Of a stretch of 64,000 nucleotides of DNA, positions 1 to 6,989 are shown piece by piece. Under the pieces are notes generated by a model. The model was given only the letters and a program-made list of their open reading frames with translations. It was not told the DNA's origin and made no database searches. The DNA lies in assembly GCA_913057195.1 (NCBI GenBank), contig CAJXNL010000007.1, positions 25,767-89,766 on the forward strand, given 5' to 3'. Made by a program: the position numbers and the translations under genes. The first letter of the stretch is position 1; each line of letters starts with the position of its first letter. The stretch comes from an uncultured Wenzhouxiangella sp. (GTDB lineage Bacteria > Pseudomonadota > Gammaproteobacteria > Xanthomonadales > Wenzhouxiangellaceae).

Positions 1-421
1 CCAAGCTTTGATCGCAGTGAGCCAATGCTTGAGGGCTTACACCAAACTTTTCGGTGCCGAGTACGATCGCGCTGGGTTGCGTCAGGTCCACCGAGCGAAA
101 GTCCACGGCAGCATCATCAAAATGAGCGGCATACAGACGAAAACCCGCGGCTTTGAGCTCGGACAGGCCTGACGTCACGTCCAAATGACGACGCAGCTGG
201 ACCCAGCGCTGCGCGCCTTGAGCCACATGGTTTGACTTTGAGATGCCCTCCTCACCCGGCACGGCATGCGCGGTGGCAATGCCCACCGCGTCGCATGTGC
301 GGATGATGGCAGCCACATTGTGTGGTTTATGGACTTTCTCCATCAGCACGGTCAAATCATGCTGGCGACGGTGGGCCACCTCATGGATTCGGGCCAAACG
401 CGCATCGGTGAGTTCAGTCAT
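1..421 (-). CDS. trmH: tRNA (guanosine(18)-2'-O)-methyltransferase TrmH, 3' end outside window
   Basis: The reverse strand reads continuously from an ATG at 421 to the window edge, giving about 140 residues. The protein begins MTELTDARLARIHEVAHRRQ. It contains the SpoU-family stretch MEKVHKPHNVAAIIRTCDAV, which matches E. coli TrmH (MEQVHKPHNVSAIIRTADAV), and later VDFRSVDLTQPSAIVLGTEK. In this family the N-terminal Asn/Arg motif and the knotted C-terminal SAM site methylate the ribose of G18 in the tRNA D-loop. The C-terminal knot motif (usually near SLNVSVA) lies beyond position 1. The start overlaps the stop of the DUF4426 gene by 8 bases, so the two are probably co-transcribed. The product is recognised by remembered similarity only. 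Confidence 0.9.
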   Translation of the reverse strand, partial: MTELTDARLARIHEVAHRRQHDLTVLMEKVHKPHNVAAIIRTCDAVGIATAHAVPGEEGISKSNHVAQGAQRWVQLRRHLDVTSGLSELKAAGFRLYAAHFDDAAVDFRSVDLTQPSAIVLGTEKFGVSPQALAHCDQSL

Positions 422-881
422 CGACGTAAAACATCTGATTAAATGAAAATCGATGAACGCGCCGGGGGTCATCGGCAGGCTGAATGCTGACATTGAAATT
501 AATCCGTTCCTCATCACGGATTCTGAAAGTGCCGATGTAGTAAATCGCGCCGCGGTCTTCAACCTCGACCATTTCAATGTTTTTACGCTGCCCGGCGAGG
601 TTGGCGGCATCCACGTTCACATCGGCATGCATGGGCTCATCCATGCCCTCGTCTTGGGTGCGAAGCACTGCAATGTTGATCAGGGCCAAGTTGCCCGATC
701 GGGTGATCTCGTAAGCCCGAGCCACCTCAGCGGTCAACAGCGTGGTGTTAAAAGTATTGTAATGGGCGGTGTAGGGTCCAAAGGCCTCGAACTGCTCAGC
801 CTTGGCGTCGTGACCAAGCGCTGAGGCCACGAGGAAGCAGAACATGATGCACGCGCTCAGGTGTTGGAGTTTTTGAGCCAT
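414..881 (-). CDS. DUF4426 family exported protein
   Basis: This 155-residue protein has an N-terminal signal peptide (hydrophobic stretch, then SALGHDAKAEQ, a plausible signal peptidase I site). The mature part, about 125 residues, contains YTAHYNTFNTTLLTAEVARAYEITRS and NFNVSIQPADDPRRVH-like segments, typical of the DUF4426 family of small beta-rich periplasmic proteins. Members commonly sit beside yggT and proC in gammaproteobacteria, as here. The molecular function is unknown. The ATG follows the TAG of yggT directly with no spacer, and the stop overlaps trmH, so it is the fourth gene of a compact operon. Confidence 0.8.
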   Translation of the reverse strand: MAQKLQHLSACIMFCFLVASALGHDAKAEQFEAFGPYTAHYNTFNTTLLTAEVARAYEITRSGNLALINIAVLRTQDEGMDEPMHADVNVDAANLAGQRKNIEMVEVEDRGAIYYIGTFRIRDEERINFNVSIQPADDPRRVHRFSFNQMFYVDD

Positions 882-1421
882 CTATAGCCCCAATAAAATC
901 ATTAAAAATTGAATGCCAATAATGGCCACCAGCGGGGATAAGTCCAACCCACCCAGACTGGGCAGCACACGCCGAATGGGCATCAACACCGGATCGACCA
1001 GTTGATAGATCAGTGGAATGATGGGGTGGCGCAAGCTGTGGCCCACCCAAGACAAGATCACGCTGATAATGATCAACACCAAGTAAGTGGTGAGCAACAA
1101 CTGCAGCAGCTGCGTCAGGCTTGCGACCATCAACACCGCAAGGTTGATGTTTCGCCCCGATAGCGCGACCAACGCCACCAACGCGGCCAATTGCACCAGA
1201 AACATGGCGACCAATGCCGCCACATTGACTTGCTTGGTGCGCGGCAGCAGCTTGCTCAAGGGGGCAATCACAGGATTGGTGATTTGAACCAAAAACTGGA
1301 CCACCGGGTTATAAAAATCAGCGCGATGGAACTCCAAGAGCAGGCGCATTAACAGCGCCAACAGATAAAGGTCTGTCGCAGTTTCAACCAAAAATCCCAA
1401 GGCCTGGCTCGTCGAACCCAT
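882..1421 (-). CDS. yggT: YggT family integral membrane protein
   Basis: This 179-residue hydrophobic protein has two copies of the YggT repeat. Each is a pair of membrane helices joined by a loop carrying a conserved Pro/Arg segment (NPVIAPLSKLLPRTK near residue 50; DPVLMPIRRVLPSLGGLDLSP near residue 145). The family is widespread next to proC and yggS. In E. coli YggT has been linked to osmotic-shock tolerance, and plastid and cyanobacterial relatives affect membrane or chromosome organisation. It lies 3 nt downstream of proC. Confidence 0.88.
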   Translation of the reverse strand: MGSTSQALGFLVETATDLYLLALLMRLLLEFHRADFYNPVVQFLVQITNPVIAPLSKLLPRTKQVNVAALVAMFLVQLAALVALVALSGRNINLAVLMVASLTQLLQLLLTTYLVLIIISVILSWVGHSLRHPIIPLIYQLVDPVLMPIRRVLPSLGGLDLSPLVAIIGIQFLMILLGL

Positions 1422-1424
1422 GTG

Positions 1425-2279
1425 TTATGTCTCCTGTGGTTTTGGTGTTGGCGATGAAGGCGTGGCCGTTTGCCCCAGCGCTTGGGCCCGCTGCCACGCC
1501 GCCTCAATGGCCTGGTCAACGGTGGCTCCAAAATCGGCCGAGTCAAAGACGGTGAGCGCTGCTTCCGTGGTGCCTCCCGGGGAGGTGACATTGCGACGAA
1601 GGGTGGAAGCATCCATGCCCTCGGCGCCGAGCATTTTGCCCGCACCCAATGCAGTTTGATGGACCAGCGCCTTCGCCAGGGCGTCATCCATGCCGCGAGC
1701 GCTGGCGGCGTTAATCATGTGCTCGGCGAGCGCGAAAAAGTACGCCGGCCCAGAGCCTGACACCGCAGTCACCAAATCAAGCAGCGACTCGTCGTCAAGC
1801 CACACGTGTGTGCCGACTTGGTCCATCAAATGGCTGGCCAGCTGTCGATGTTCGGCGCTTGTTAGGGCGTTGCCCACCAAAGCGGTGATGCCCGCGCCCA
1901 CCAAAGCAGGGGTGTTTGGCATGCAACGAACAATGGCTTGTGCGCCCAGTGTTTTGGCCATTCGGTCTATGGTGATCCCGCCGGCCACGCTCATGACCAT
2001 CGGTGGATTGGATGCGGGCCAAAGGGCCGCCAACTGTTCAAGGGCTTCAGGCATCACCTGGGGTTTGACGGCCAAAACCACAACGTCGACACCCAGCCAG
2101 GCCGCCTCCAGCGTTTGGGTGGCATCAATGCCTTTTTCTGCCTTCAGGCGCTCGCAAACGCTCGCGTCGGGATCAACCACTCGAATGGATTGGGGCGAGG
2201 CCCCGCGGGTCAGCAGACCACCAATGATGGCGCTGGCCATATTGCCGCCACCAATAAATGTCACTTGGGTGCTTGTCAT
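1425..2279 (-). CDS. proC: Pyrroline-5-carboxylate reductase
   Basis: ProC reduces 1-pyrroline-5-carboxylate to L-proline with NAD(P)H, the last step of proline synthesis. The 284-residue protein starts MTSTQVTFIGGGNMASAIIGG, the Rossmann GxGxxG/A region at the expected N-terminal position. The C-terminal dimerisation and substrate part carries VTAVSGSGPAYFF and LRRNVTSPGGTTEAAL, both ProC hallmarks. I chose the ATG at 2279 because it matches the family's N-terminus. An in-frame GTG at 2312, overlapping the yggS stop, would add 11 residues and is possible. The gene sits between yggS and yggT. Confidence 0.95.
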   Translation of the reverse strand: MTSTQVTFIGGGNMASAIIGGLLTRGASPQSIRVVDPDASVCERLKAEKGIDATQTLEAAWLGVDVVVLAVKPQVMPEALEQLAALWPASNPPMVMSVAGGITIDRMAKTLGAQAIVRCMPNTPALVGAGITALVGNALTSAEHRQLASHLMDQVGTHVWLDDESLLDLVTAVSGSGPAYFFALAEHMINAASARGMDDALAKALVHQTALGAGKMLGAEGMDASTLRRNVTSPGGTTEAALTVFDSADFGATVDQAIEAAWQRAQALGQTATPSSPTPKPQET

Positions 2280-2308
2280 GTCTCTATTGTAGAGCAAGCG
2301 CTCAAAAA

Positions 2309-3004
2309 TCACGCCTTTTGTCGTGGCCCGAACAGCGCCGTTCCGACCCGAACCAAATTCGCGCCTTCGGCGATGGCCGCCTCCATGTCGTTGGACATGC
2401 CCGCTGACAAGGTATCAATATGGGGGTATTGCGTTTGTAATTGATCAAAGTGTGCTTTGAGATCGGCAAAGACCGCGCGCTGCTGATGGAGCGCTTGGCG
2501 CACCGCTGGAATCGCCATCAGCCCCCGCAAGCGAAGCCGAGGCGCCTGATGAATGGCTTGAGCCAAATCAGCAATCTCGGATGGCGCGCAGCCGGCCTTT
2601 TGTTCCTCGCCGTCCAGATTGACCTGGATGAGCACATTCAGCTGCGGCGCAGATGAGGGGCGCTGATCGTTCAAGCGCTTGACCAGTTTGAGCCGATCGA
2701 CGGTTTGCACCCAATCAAAGTGTTCTGCCAAAAGCTTGGTTTTATTCGATTGAATGGGACCGATGAAGTGCCAGATCAGGTCGGGATTGGCCAATGCTTG
2801 GATTTTCCCAACGCCCTCTGAGACATAGTTTTCCCCGAAAGCCCGTTGTCCAAGCGTGGCCAAGGCCTCAACAGCCTCCGCATCTCGGGTCTTGGAAACG
2901 GCCAGCAGCGCCACCGTCTCGGGGTCCCGTTGAGCGGCTTGGCATGCCGCTTGGATTCTGTCCAATGTCTTCTGATGGGCCAGTTTTAGGGTCGTAAAGT
3001 CCAT
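2309..3004 (-). CDS. yggS: YggS family pyridoxal-5'-phosphate homeostasis protein
   Basis: This 231-residue protein folds as the alanine-racemase-like PLP barrel. It binds PLP without known catalysis and buffers the cofactor. Visible motifs are LLAVSKT (the PLP lysine, about residue 37), FGENYVSEGVGK, WHFIGPIQSNKTK, and LSAGMSNDMEAAIAEGANLVRVG near the C-terminus. The ATG at 3004 (MDFTTLKLAHQK) is preferred over an in-frame start 33 bases upstream because it fits the family length of about 230. It is the first gene of the minus-strand run yggS-proC-yggT-DUF4426-trmH. Confidence 0.95.
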   Translation of the reverse strand: MDFTTLKLAHQKTLDRIQAACQAAQRDPETVALLAVSKTRDAEAVEALATLGQRAFGENYVSEGVGKIQALANPDLIWHFIGPIQSNKTKLLAEHFDWVQTVDRLKLVKRLNDQRPSSAPQLNVLIQVNLDGEEQKAGCAPSEIADLAQAIHQAPRLRLRGLMAIPAVRQALHQQRAVFADLKAHFDQLQTQYPHIDTLSAGMSNDMEAAIAEGANLVRVGTALFGPRQKA

Positions 3005-3099
3005 AATGGGCTCTATTTTGGGCCAAAAAGCCCCCAAACGGGGTGTGGTGGGGCACCGTCGGGCCGCGATTTTCGGGCGCCGATGCTTGTTTTTTTAGT

Positions 3100-3132
3100 T
3101 TAACCTGGCGTTAACCGATTGAGTCGTATCCT
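3100..3132 (+). promoter_or_regulatory. Candidate response-regulator box and promoter
   Basis: TTAACC occurs twice in direct orientation (3100-3105 and 3111-3116) with a 5-base gap, an 11-base period. A -10-like TATCCT lies at 3127-3132, 10 bases beyond the second half-site. This is the geometry of OmpR/PhoP-family activator boxes that replace the -35 element. The downstream gene encodes a regulator of that family, so autoregulation is the simplest inference. The start point would be near 3139. Confidence 0.5.
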
Positions 3133-3138
3133 AAAGTT

Positions 3139-3246
3139 GGTCAAGGTCTAAAGGTTTCTTCATTCTTTGGTCAGACTCCAATGTCGATGCCGATGGACAG
3201 GGCAGTGTGAGCCCGGGCAAGTGAAATTGCCCGGGCTATTTTTTTG
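3139..3246 (+). ncRNA. Candidate leader RNA or small RNA ahead of the response regulator
   Basis: A transcript from the promoter at 3100-3132 would run about 107 nt and end at the strong terminator at 3210-3246, 13 bases before the regulator start codon. It includes a 9-codon ORF, ATG at 3181 to TGA at 3208-3210 (MSMPMDRAV), whose stop abuts the terminator stem. That ORF has no obvious Shine-Dalgarno. The RNA could be a stand-alone sRNA or an attenuator for the regulator-kinase operon. Expression is inferred, not shown. Confidence 0.35.
3210..3246 (+). terminator. Rho-independent terminator before the ColR-like gene
   Basis: GCCCGGGCAA (3211-3220) pairs perfectly with TTGCCCGGGC (3227-3236) across a 6-base loop, and an extra A-T pair comes from 3210/3237. 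A T-rich tract (TATTTTTTT) follows. The U-tract lies on the plus-strand side only, so it stops plus-strand transcription starting between 3005 and 3210. Confidence 0.85.
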
Positions 3247-3258
3247 TAGAATCGAAAC

Positions 3259-3951
3259 ATGCGCATACTCATTGTTGAAGACAACCGAGACATCGCCGCT
3301 AACCTGGGTGATTTCCTCTCTGATCGTGATCACGAGGTGGACTACGCCTATGATGGACCCACGGGCCTGAATCTGGCCAAGACGCATCCGTTCGATGCGC
3401 TGGTGCTCGATTTGTCTTTGCCGGGGATGGATGGGCTTGAAGTGGCACGCCAACTCCGGAACGAGGCCAAGATTGACATTCCGATTCTGATGCTCACCGC
3501 GCGTGATCAGCTGGAAGACAAGTTGGCTGGTTTCGATTCAGGGGCAGACGACTATTTGGTCAAACCCTTCGAATTGAAAGAGGTTGAGGCGCGAATAGAA
3601 GTGCTCGCTCGGCGCGGTCAAAGAATCAAGCCAGAGTCGCTGGTGGTTGGAGATTTGGAGTACAACCTCGAAACGTATCGGGTGACCCGCGCAGGGCAAA
3701 CGATAGAGCTCAACCCGATCGGTCTCAAACTTTTGGAGAAGTTGATGAGCGAGTCGCCGGCTGTGGTCAGTCGCCGAGAGCTTGAGCATCATGTTTGGGG
3801 TGAGGAGTTGCCCGACAGCGACAGCCTCAGGGTGCATATACACTCACTTCGAACTGCCATCGATAAGCCTTTTGAGCATGGCATGATTCAGACCCGCCAC
3901 GGCATAGGCTATAGCTTGGTTGCGCCGGATGAAGTATCGGCGACGTCTTAG
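3259..3951 (+). CDS. OmpR-family response regulator, ColR-like
   Basis: This 230-residue two-component regulator has a receiver domain at about residues 1-120. The acidic pocket is ED near residues 7-8, with phospho-acceptor Asp51 (VLDLSLPGMDG), Thr80 and Lys102 (DDYLVKPF). A winged-helix DNA-binding domain follows. The segment LNPIGLKLLEKLMSESPAVV and PDSDSLRVHIHSLRTAIDKPF closely resemble Pseudomonas ColR, which responds to metals and maintains envelope and LPS integrity. The stop overlaps the sensor kinase start by 23 bases, so the pair is translationally coupled. A terminator 13 bases upstream means expression needs read-through or a promoter further up. The ColR name is by similarity; the true signal is unknown. 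Confidence 0.88.
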   Translation: MRILIVEDNRDIAANLGDFLSDRDHEVDYAYDGPTGLNLAKTHPFDALVLDLSLPGMDGLEVARQLRNEAKIDIPILMLTARDQLEDKLAGFDSGADDYLVKPFELKEVEARIEVLARRGQRIKPESLVVGDLEYNLETYRVTRAGQTIELNPIGLKLLEKLMSESPAVVSRRELEHHVWGEELPDSDSLRVHIHSLRTAIDKPFEHGMIQTRHGIGYSLVAPDEVSATS

Positions 3952-5221
3952 AAGCCGACTGATTCTGTCGTTTTTGGTTTTTGGCACGCTTTTGAGCGTG
4001 CTGTTCGCCCTGGCCGTTTTGCTGGTCCAAAACCTCCTGGAAGATGCCCTGATCACCCAGACCTTGGCTGAAGAGGTTGATCAATACATTGTTGATCTTC
4101 GCCAAGACCCCACGTTGGTGGAACCTTTTTATACGCGCATCCAAGGCTATGTCACGCGGCCTGATCGGGCCGACATTGTGCCGGCGCCGTTTCGAGCGTT
4201 GCCCACAGGGGTGCATGAGGTTGAAACCGACAACGCCTACTACAAAGCCATCGTTCGCAAAGAAAGCGATTTTTGGGTCTTTCTCACCTACGACATCTCG
4301 GACAATCGCAAGCTCTCCAGGCAGTTAATCATGGCGCTGATCGCGGTGGTGATTTTTTTCTCGGCCTTGTCGCTTGCTTTGGGCGTGTGGTCATCAAGCC
4401 GGGTGTTGGCACCGGTCACCACGCTGGCCAAGCGCCTTGAGGCGCTGGATGAGAATGATCCCTCAGTCAACCTCCAGCAGCACTTTCCCGATGATGAAGT
4501 GGGGCAGTTGGCAGCCGCACTGGATGATTACGCTGCGCGCCAGCATGAGCTGATTGAGCGGGATCAAGCATTCAATGCTGACGTTTCCCACGAGCTCAGA
4601 ACCCCGCTGGCAGTGATCACAGGCGCCACCGAACTGATGCTGGCCCAACCGGATTTGACCGATCGAAATCGAGAGCGCTTGCTTCGGATTGCCAGGGCGG
4701 CACGCCAATCCACCGACACCACCACCGCGCTGCTGTATTTGGTGCGAGCCAACCACGGTGACTTGGGGTCTGAGTCGGCCCAATCTGTCTCGAATGTCGC
4801 CAGCCAAGTGTTGGACAATTACCGGCCGCTGATTGGTGAGCGGCCGCTGACACTGGAAATGACCGTCAACGATGAGGTCAGTGTGATCGCACCTGAAGCG
4901 GTCATTGCTGTGGTTGTGGGGAACCTGATTGGGAATGCGGTGCGCTATACCAAAGCCGGCCAGGTGCATGTCGAAGTCGGTGACGGCGCCATCGCCATTC
5001 ACGACACCGGTCCGGGCATCGATCCTGAAGAAATGCCCCATGTCTTTGAGCGGCACTTCCGTGGTCGCGAGACGTCAGGCACGAAAGGGTCTGGGCTTGG
5101 TTTGTCCATCGTGAAGCGCCTGGTGGATTTGTATGGGTGGCAGATTCAGTTCACCAATCGCCCTGAGGGTGGACTCACTGTGCATTTGCGGTTCTTCCCT
5201 GATCTTGACCCCTTGAAGTGA
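3929..5221 (+). CDS. Sensor histidine kinase, ColS-like
   Basis: This 430-residue inner-membrane kinase has a basic N-terminus and a first membrane helix (about 10-32). A short periplasmic domain of about 100 residues includes acidic clusters LAEEVD and HEVETD. A second helix (about 130-155) leads into a HAMP-like linker, a HisKA domain with FNADVSHELRTPLAV (the phospho-His), and an HATPase domain with NLIGNAVRYTK, HDTGPGID and GSGLGLSIVKRL. The short periplasmic domain is similar in size to ColS, whose acidic residues sense metals. ATG 3929 is preferred over TTG 3920. It phosphorylates the regulator encoded just upstream. Confidence 0.88.
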   Translation: MKYRRRLRSRLILSFLVFGTLLSVLFALAVLLVQNLLEDALITQTLAEEVDQYIVDLRQDPTLVEPFYTRIQGYVTRPDRADIVPAPFRALPTGVHEVETDNAYYKAIVRKESDFWVFLTYDISDNRKLSRQLIMALIAVVIFFSALSLALGVWSSSRVLAPVTTLAKRLEALDENDPSVNLQQHFPDDEVGQLAAALDDYAARQHELIERDQAFNADVSHELRTPLAVITGATELMLAQPDLTDRNRERLLRIARAARQSTDTTTALLYLVRANHGDLGSESAQSVSNVASQVLDNYRPLIGERPLTLEMTVNDEVSVIAPEAVIAVVVGNLIGNAVRYTKAGQVHVEVGDGAIAIHDTGPGIDPEEMPHVFERHFRGRETSGTKGSGLGLSIVKRLVDLYGWQIQFTNRPEGGLTVHLRFFPDLDPLK

Positions 5222-5235
5222 TAACGTACTGACAT

Positions 5236-5583
5236 ATGGCCATTGTCCAATGCCCCGTTTGTCAAAAGCGCATTTCCTCACTGTCAAAGGTGTGCCCCCA
5301 CTGCAGCGCGCCGTTGGGTGAGATGACTCCAGAAAAACAGCGTGAGATTGCCGCGTTGAAACGACAGCGCCACATTCAGTGGGCCAAGCGGATCAGTTTG
5401 CTGGCGTTGACCTTGGCCTTGGCTGGCGCGTTGGGCTGGTGGTTTTTTGAAGACACAGGCTGGCAGTGGCCGCCGCCGCCCTGGGCCATGGGCGTGTTGG
5501 TGATGAGCTTCTTGTTTTATGTGGCAGGGCGCGCTTGGCTGCTGTGGCTTCACCTTTCGAGACCGAGACAACGGCGCTTTTAG
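5236..5583 (+). CDS. Zinc-ribbon small membrane protein, function unknown
   Basis: This 115-residue protein has an N-terminal zinc ribbon (Cys6, Cys9, Cys20, Cys23 as CxxC-x10-CxxC), a basic linker (about 30-50) and two membrane helices (about 52-68 and 83-101). The C-terminus is Arg-rich (SRPRQRRF). It begins 14 bases after the kinase gene on the same strand and may belong to that operon. I do not recognise a named family; a metal-sensing or regulatory link to the two-component system is only a guess. Confidence 0.7.
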   Translation: MAIVQCPVCQKRISSLSKVCPHCSAPLGEMTPEKQREIAALKRQRHIQWAKRISLLALTLALAGALGWWFFEDTGWQWPPPPWAMGVLVMSFLFYVAGRAWLLWLHLSRPRQRRF

Positions 5584-5645
5584 TCCACCCGTTCCCTTTC
5601 ACTCATTCGGTCTTGGTGCCCTTAGGGGACTTCGGCTGATTTCGA

Positions 5646-6773
5646 TTAAAGGTCTTGTTTGTAGCGGACGTAGGGGATGCGACCGTAGATGTCACGCGTG
5701 CCGTCTTCGCTTGCCGCATCCGATGAAGGTGGATTGTTGCCTGAATCAAGCACGTTGCTGACACCAACGCTGAACGATGCGCGCCCTGGCTGCCACGAGA
5801 ACTCCAGATCGAAGCCATTGGCTGGGCTGTTGATCGTCTGACCGTTGAGTTGTCCCAATCGGATCGGGCGGTTGGCATAGCGGCCAGACAGATCGCCACG
5901 GAAGTTGCCCCGCTGCCACCCGAAGTTCAGCTCGGCGGCATAACCGGTTTCGTTCAGCCGGCCGTCGCCGGTCAAAGCCATCGGATTGCCCAAATCCATC
6001 AAGCTGGTGCGTTGCCGGTAGCGGGCCAGTTGAAGCCCCAATAAGAACTCGCCCACGCGCTCGACCTCAATGCCAAAACTGACGTTCGCGCTGACCCCCT
6101 CGACCTCGCCGGCAGGACCGGCGGCGCGCTGACCGGGCAGGCCGAATAAATTCGCCACCTGATCAAGCGGTTGGCCCAGCTGCGCGCTGAGCTGATCGCT
6201 GTCACTGGTGCTCCGAAACAATGCCCCGCCGACCTCGATGTTGGGGGCCGCGGTCCACTGGCCTTGGATCTGAACCAGGTTCACCGCATCCTGCGGCACT
6301 GGCTGGTCGACAAACTGACAGTTTTCGGCCACGAACGACTCCAGCGTTAACGTGTGTTGGCTGCACTGAATGTGGGCCAAGCTGGCCGTGTTGAGCTGCC
6401 ACGCCTCCAATGACCACGAGACCCGATCGGCCTCATCCACGGGCACGCCTTGGTTCAGGGCAGAGGCACCGGCGTCATTGCCCATGCGGTCGCCCAGACC
6501 GAGCACTCGCCCTGACAGCGGCAACGAAAGCGTGAGTTTGGGTCGGCTGCTGGGCAGGCTGAGTGCCGGTTGCGGCGCTGTCAGGCCCGCATTTAACGTC
6601 TGCTCGGCCGCTTCATCGGTCCGTTGCGCATTGGGTTGAGACTGCGCGGCAACGCTGCTGGCGATCAACAACGCGGCGGCCATCACCCCCATCGCCCAGG
6701 CGCACCCTGCCGTCCATCGCTTAAGAGGATGTAAGGCGGTGCTGGCGGTGATGATGTCAAGTCGTGTTGTCAT
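5646..6773 (-). CDS. Exported beta-rich protein resembling the end of a TonB-type barrel, unknown
   Basis: This 375-residue protein has an N-terminal export signal (hydrophobic run, then SSVAAQSQ). An Ala/Pro/Ser-rich segment of about 60 residues follows, then a region rich in alternating hydrophobic residues. The last 80 residues (YAAELNFGWQRGNFRGDLSG, SFSVGVSNVLDSGNNPPSS, GRIPYVRYKQDL) resemble the final strands of TonB-dependent receptors, but no plug domain is present. It may be a small outer-membrane barrel. Two Cys in the middle could form a disulfide. ATG 6773 fits a signal peptide better than an in-frame start at 6863. It is divergent from tkt and has no recognised family. Confidence 0.65.
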   Translation of the reverse strand: MTTRLDIITASTALHPLKRWTAGCAWAMGVMAAALLIASSVAAQSQPNAQRTDEAAEQTLNAGLTAPQPALSLPSSRPKLTLSLPLSGRVLGLGDRMGNDAGASALNQGVPVDEADRVSWSLEAWQLNTASLAHIQCSQHTLTLESFVAENCQFVDQPVPQDAVNLVQIQGQWTAAPNIEVGGALFRSTSDSDQLSAQLGQPLDQVANLFGLPGQRAAGPAGEVEGVSANVSFGIEVERVGEFLLGLQLARYRQRTSLMDLGNPMALTGDGRLNETGYAAELNFGWQRGNFRGDLSGRYANRPIRLGQLNGQTINSPANGFDLEFSWQPGRASFSVGVSNVLDSGNNPPSSDAASEDGTRDIYGRIPYVRYKQDL

Positions 6774-6938
6774 TATTGTCGTTAGAACCTGAAACCCCCA
6801 AAAAGTTTTGCGCTGAACCGCAGACAAGTTGGTGTTGCGCCAACGTGTCCTAAATTGTAGCAAACCCGCCCTGAACTTGCACTCAAAATCCGCCCGTTGG
6901 CCCCGATTGTCTTGATTGTTGGGGTTTGTGGAGGCACA

Positions 6939-6989
6939 ATGCGAAGGGTTTTCAGGCCCATTGCTTGCTCAAAAAGAGACCTCCTTTGA
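6939..6989 (+). CDS. Possible tkt leader peptide (16 codons)
   Basis: ATG at 6939 follows GGAGG (6930-6934) by 4 bases and opens a 16-codon frame, [16 protein letters not shown]. Its TGA (6987-6989) overlaps the TTG start of tkt (6986-6988) in the sequence CTTTGACC. The strong ribosome-binding site belongs to this frame, and tkt itself has only a weak one. The arrangement suggests translational coupling. No homologue is known to me, and it may be incidental. Confidence 0.4.
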   Translation: MRRVFRPIACSKRDLL

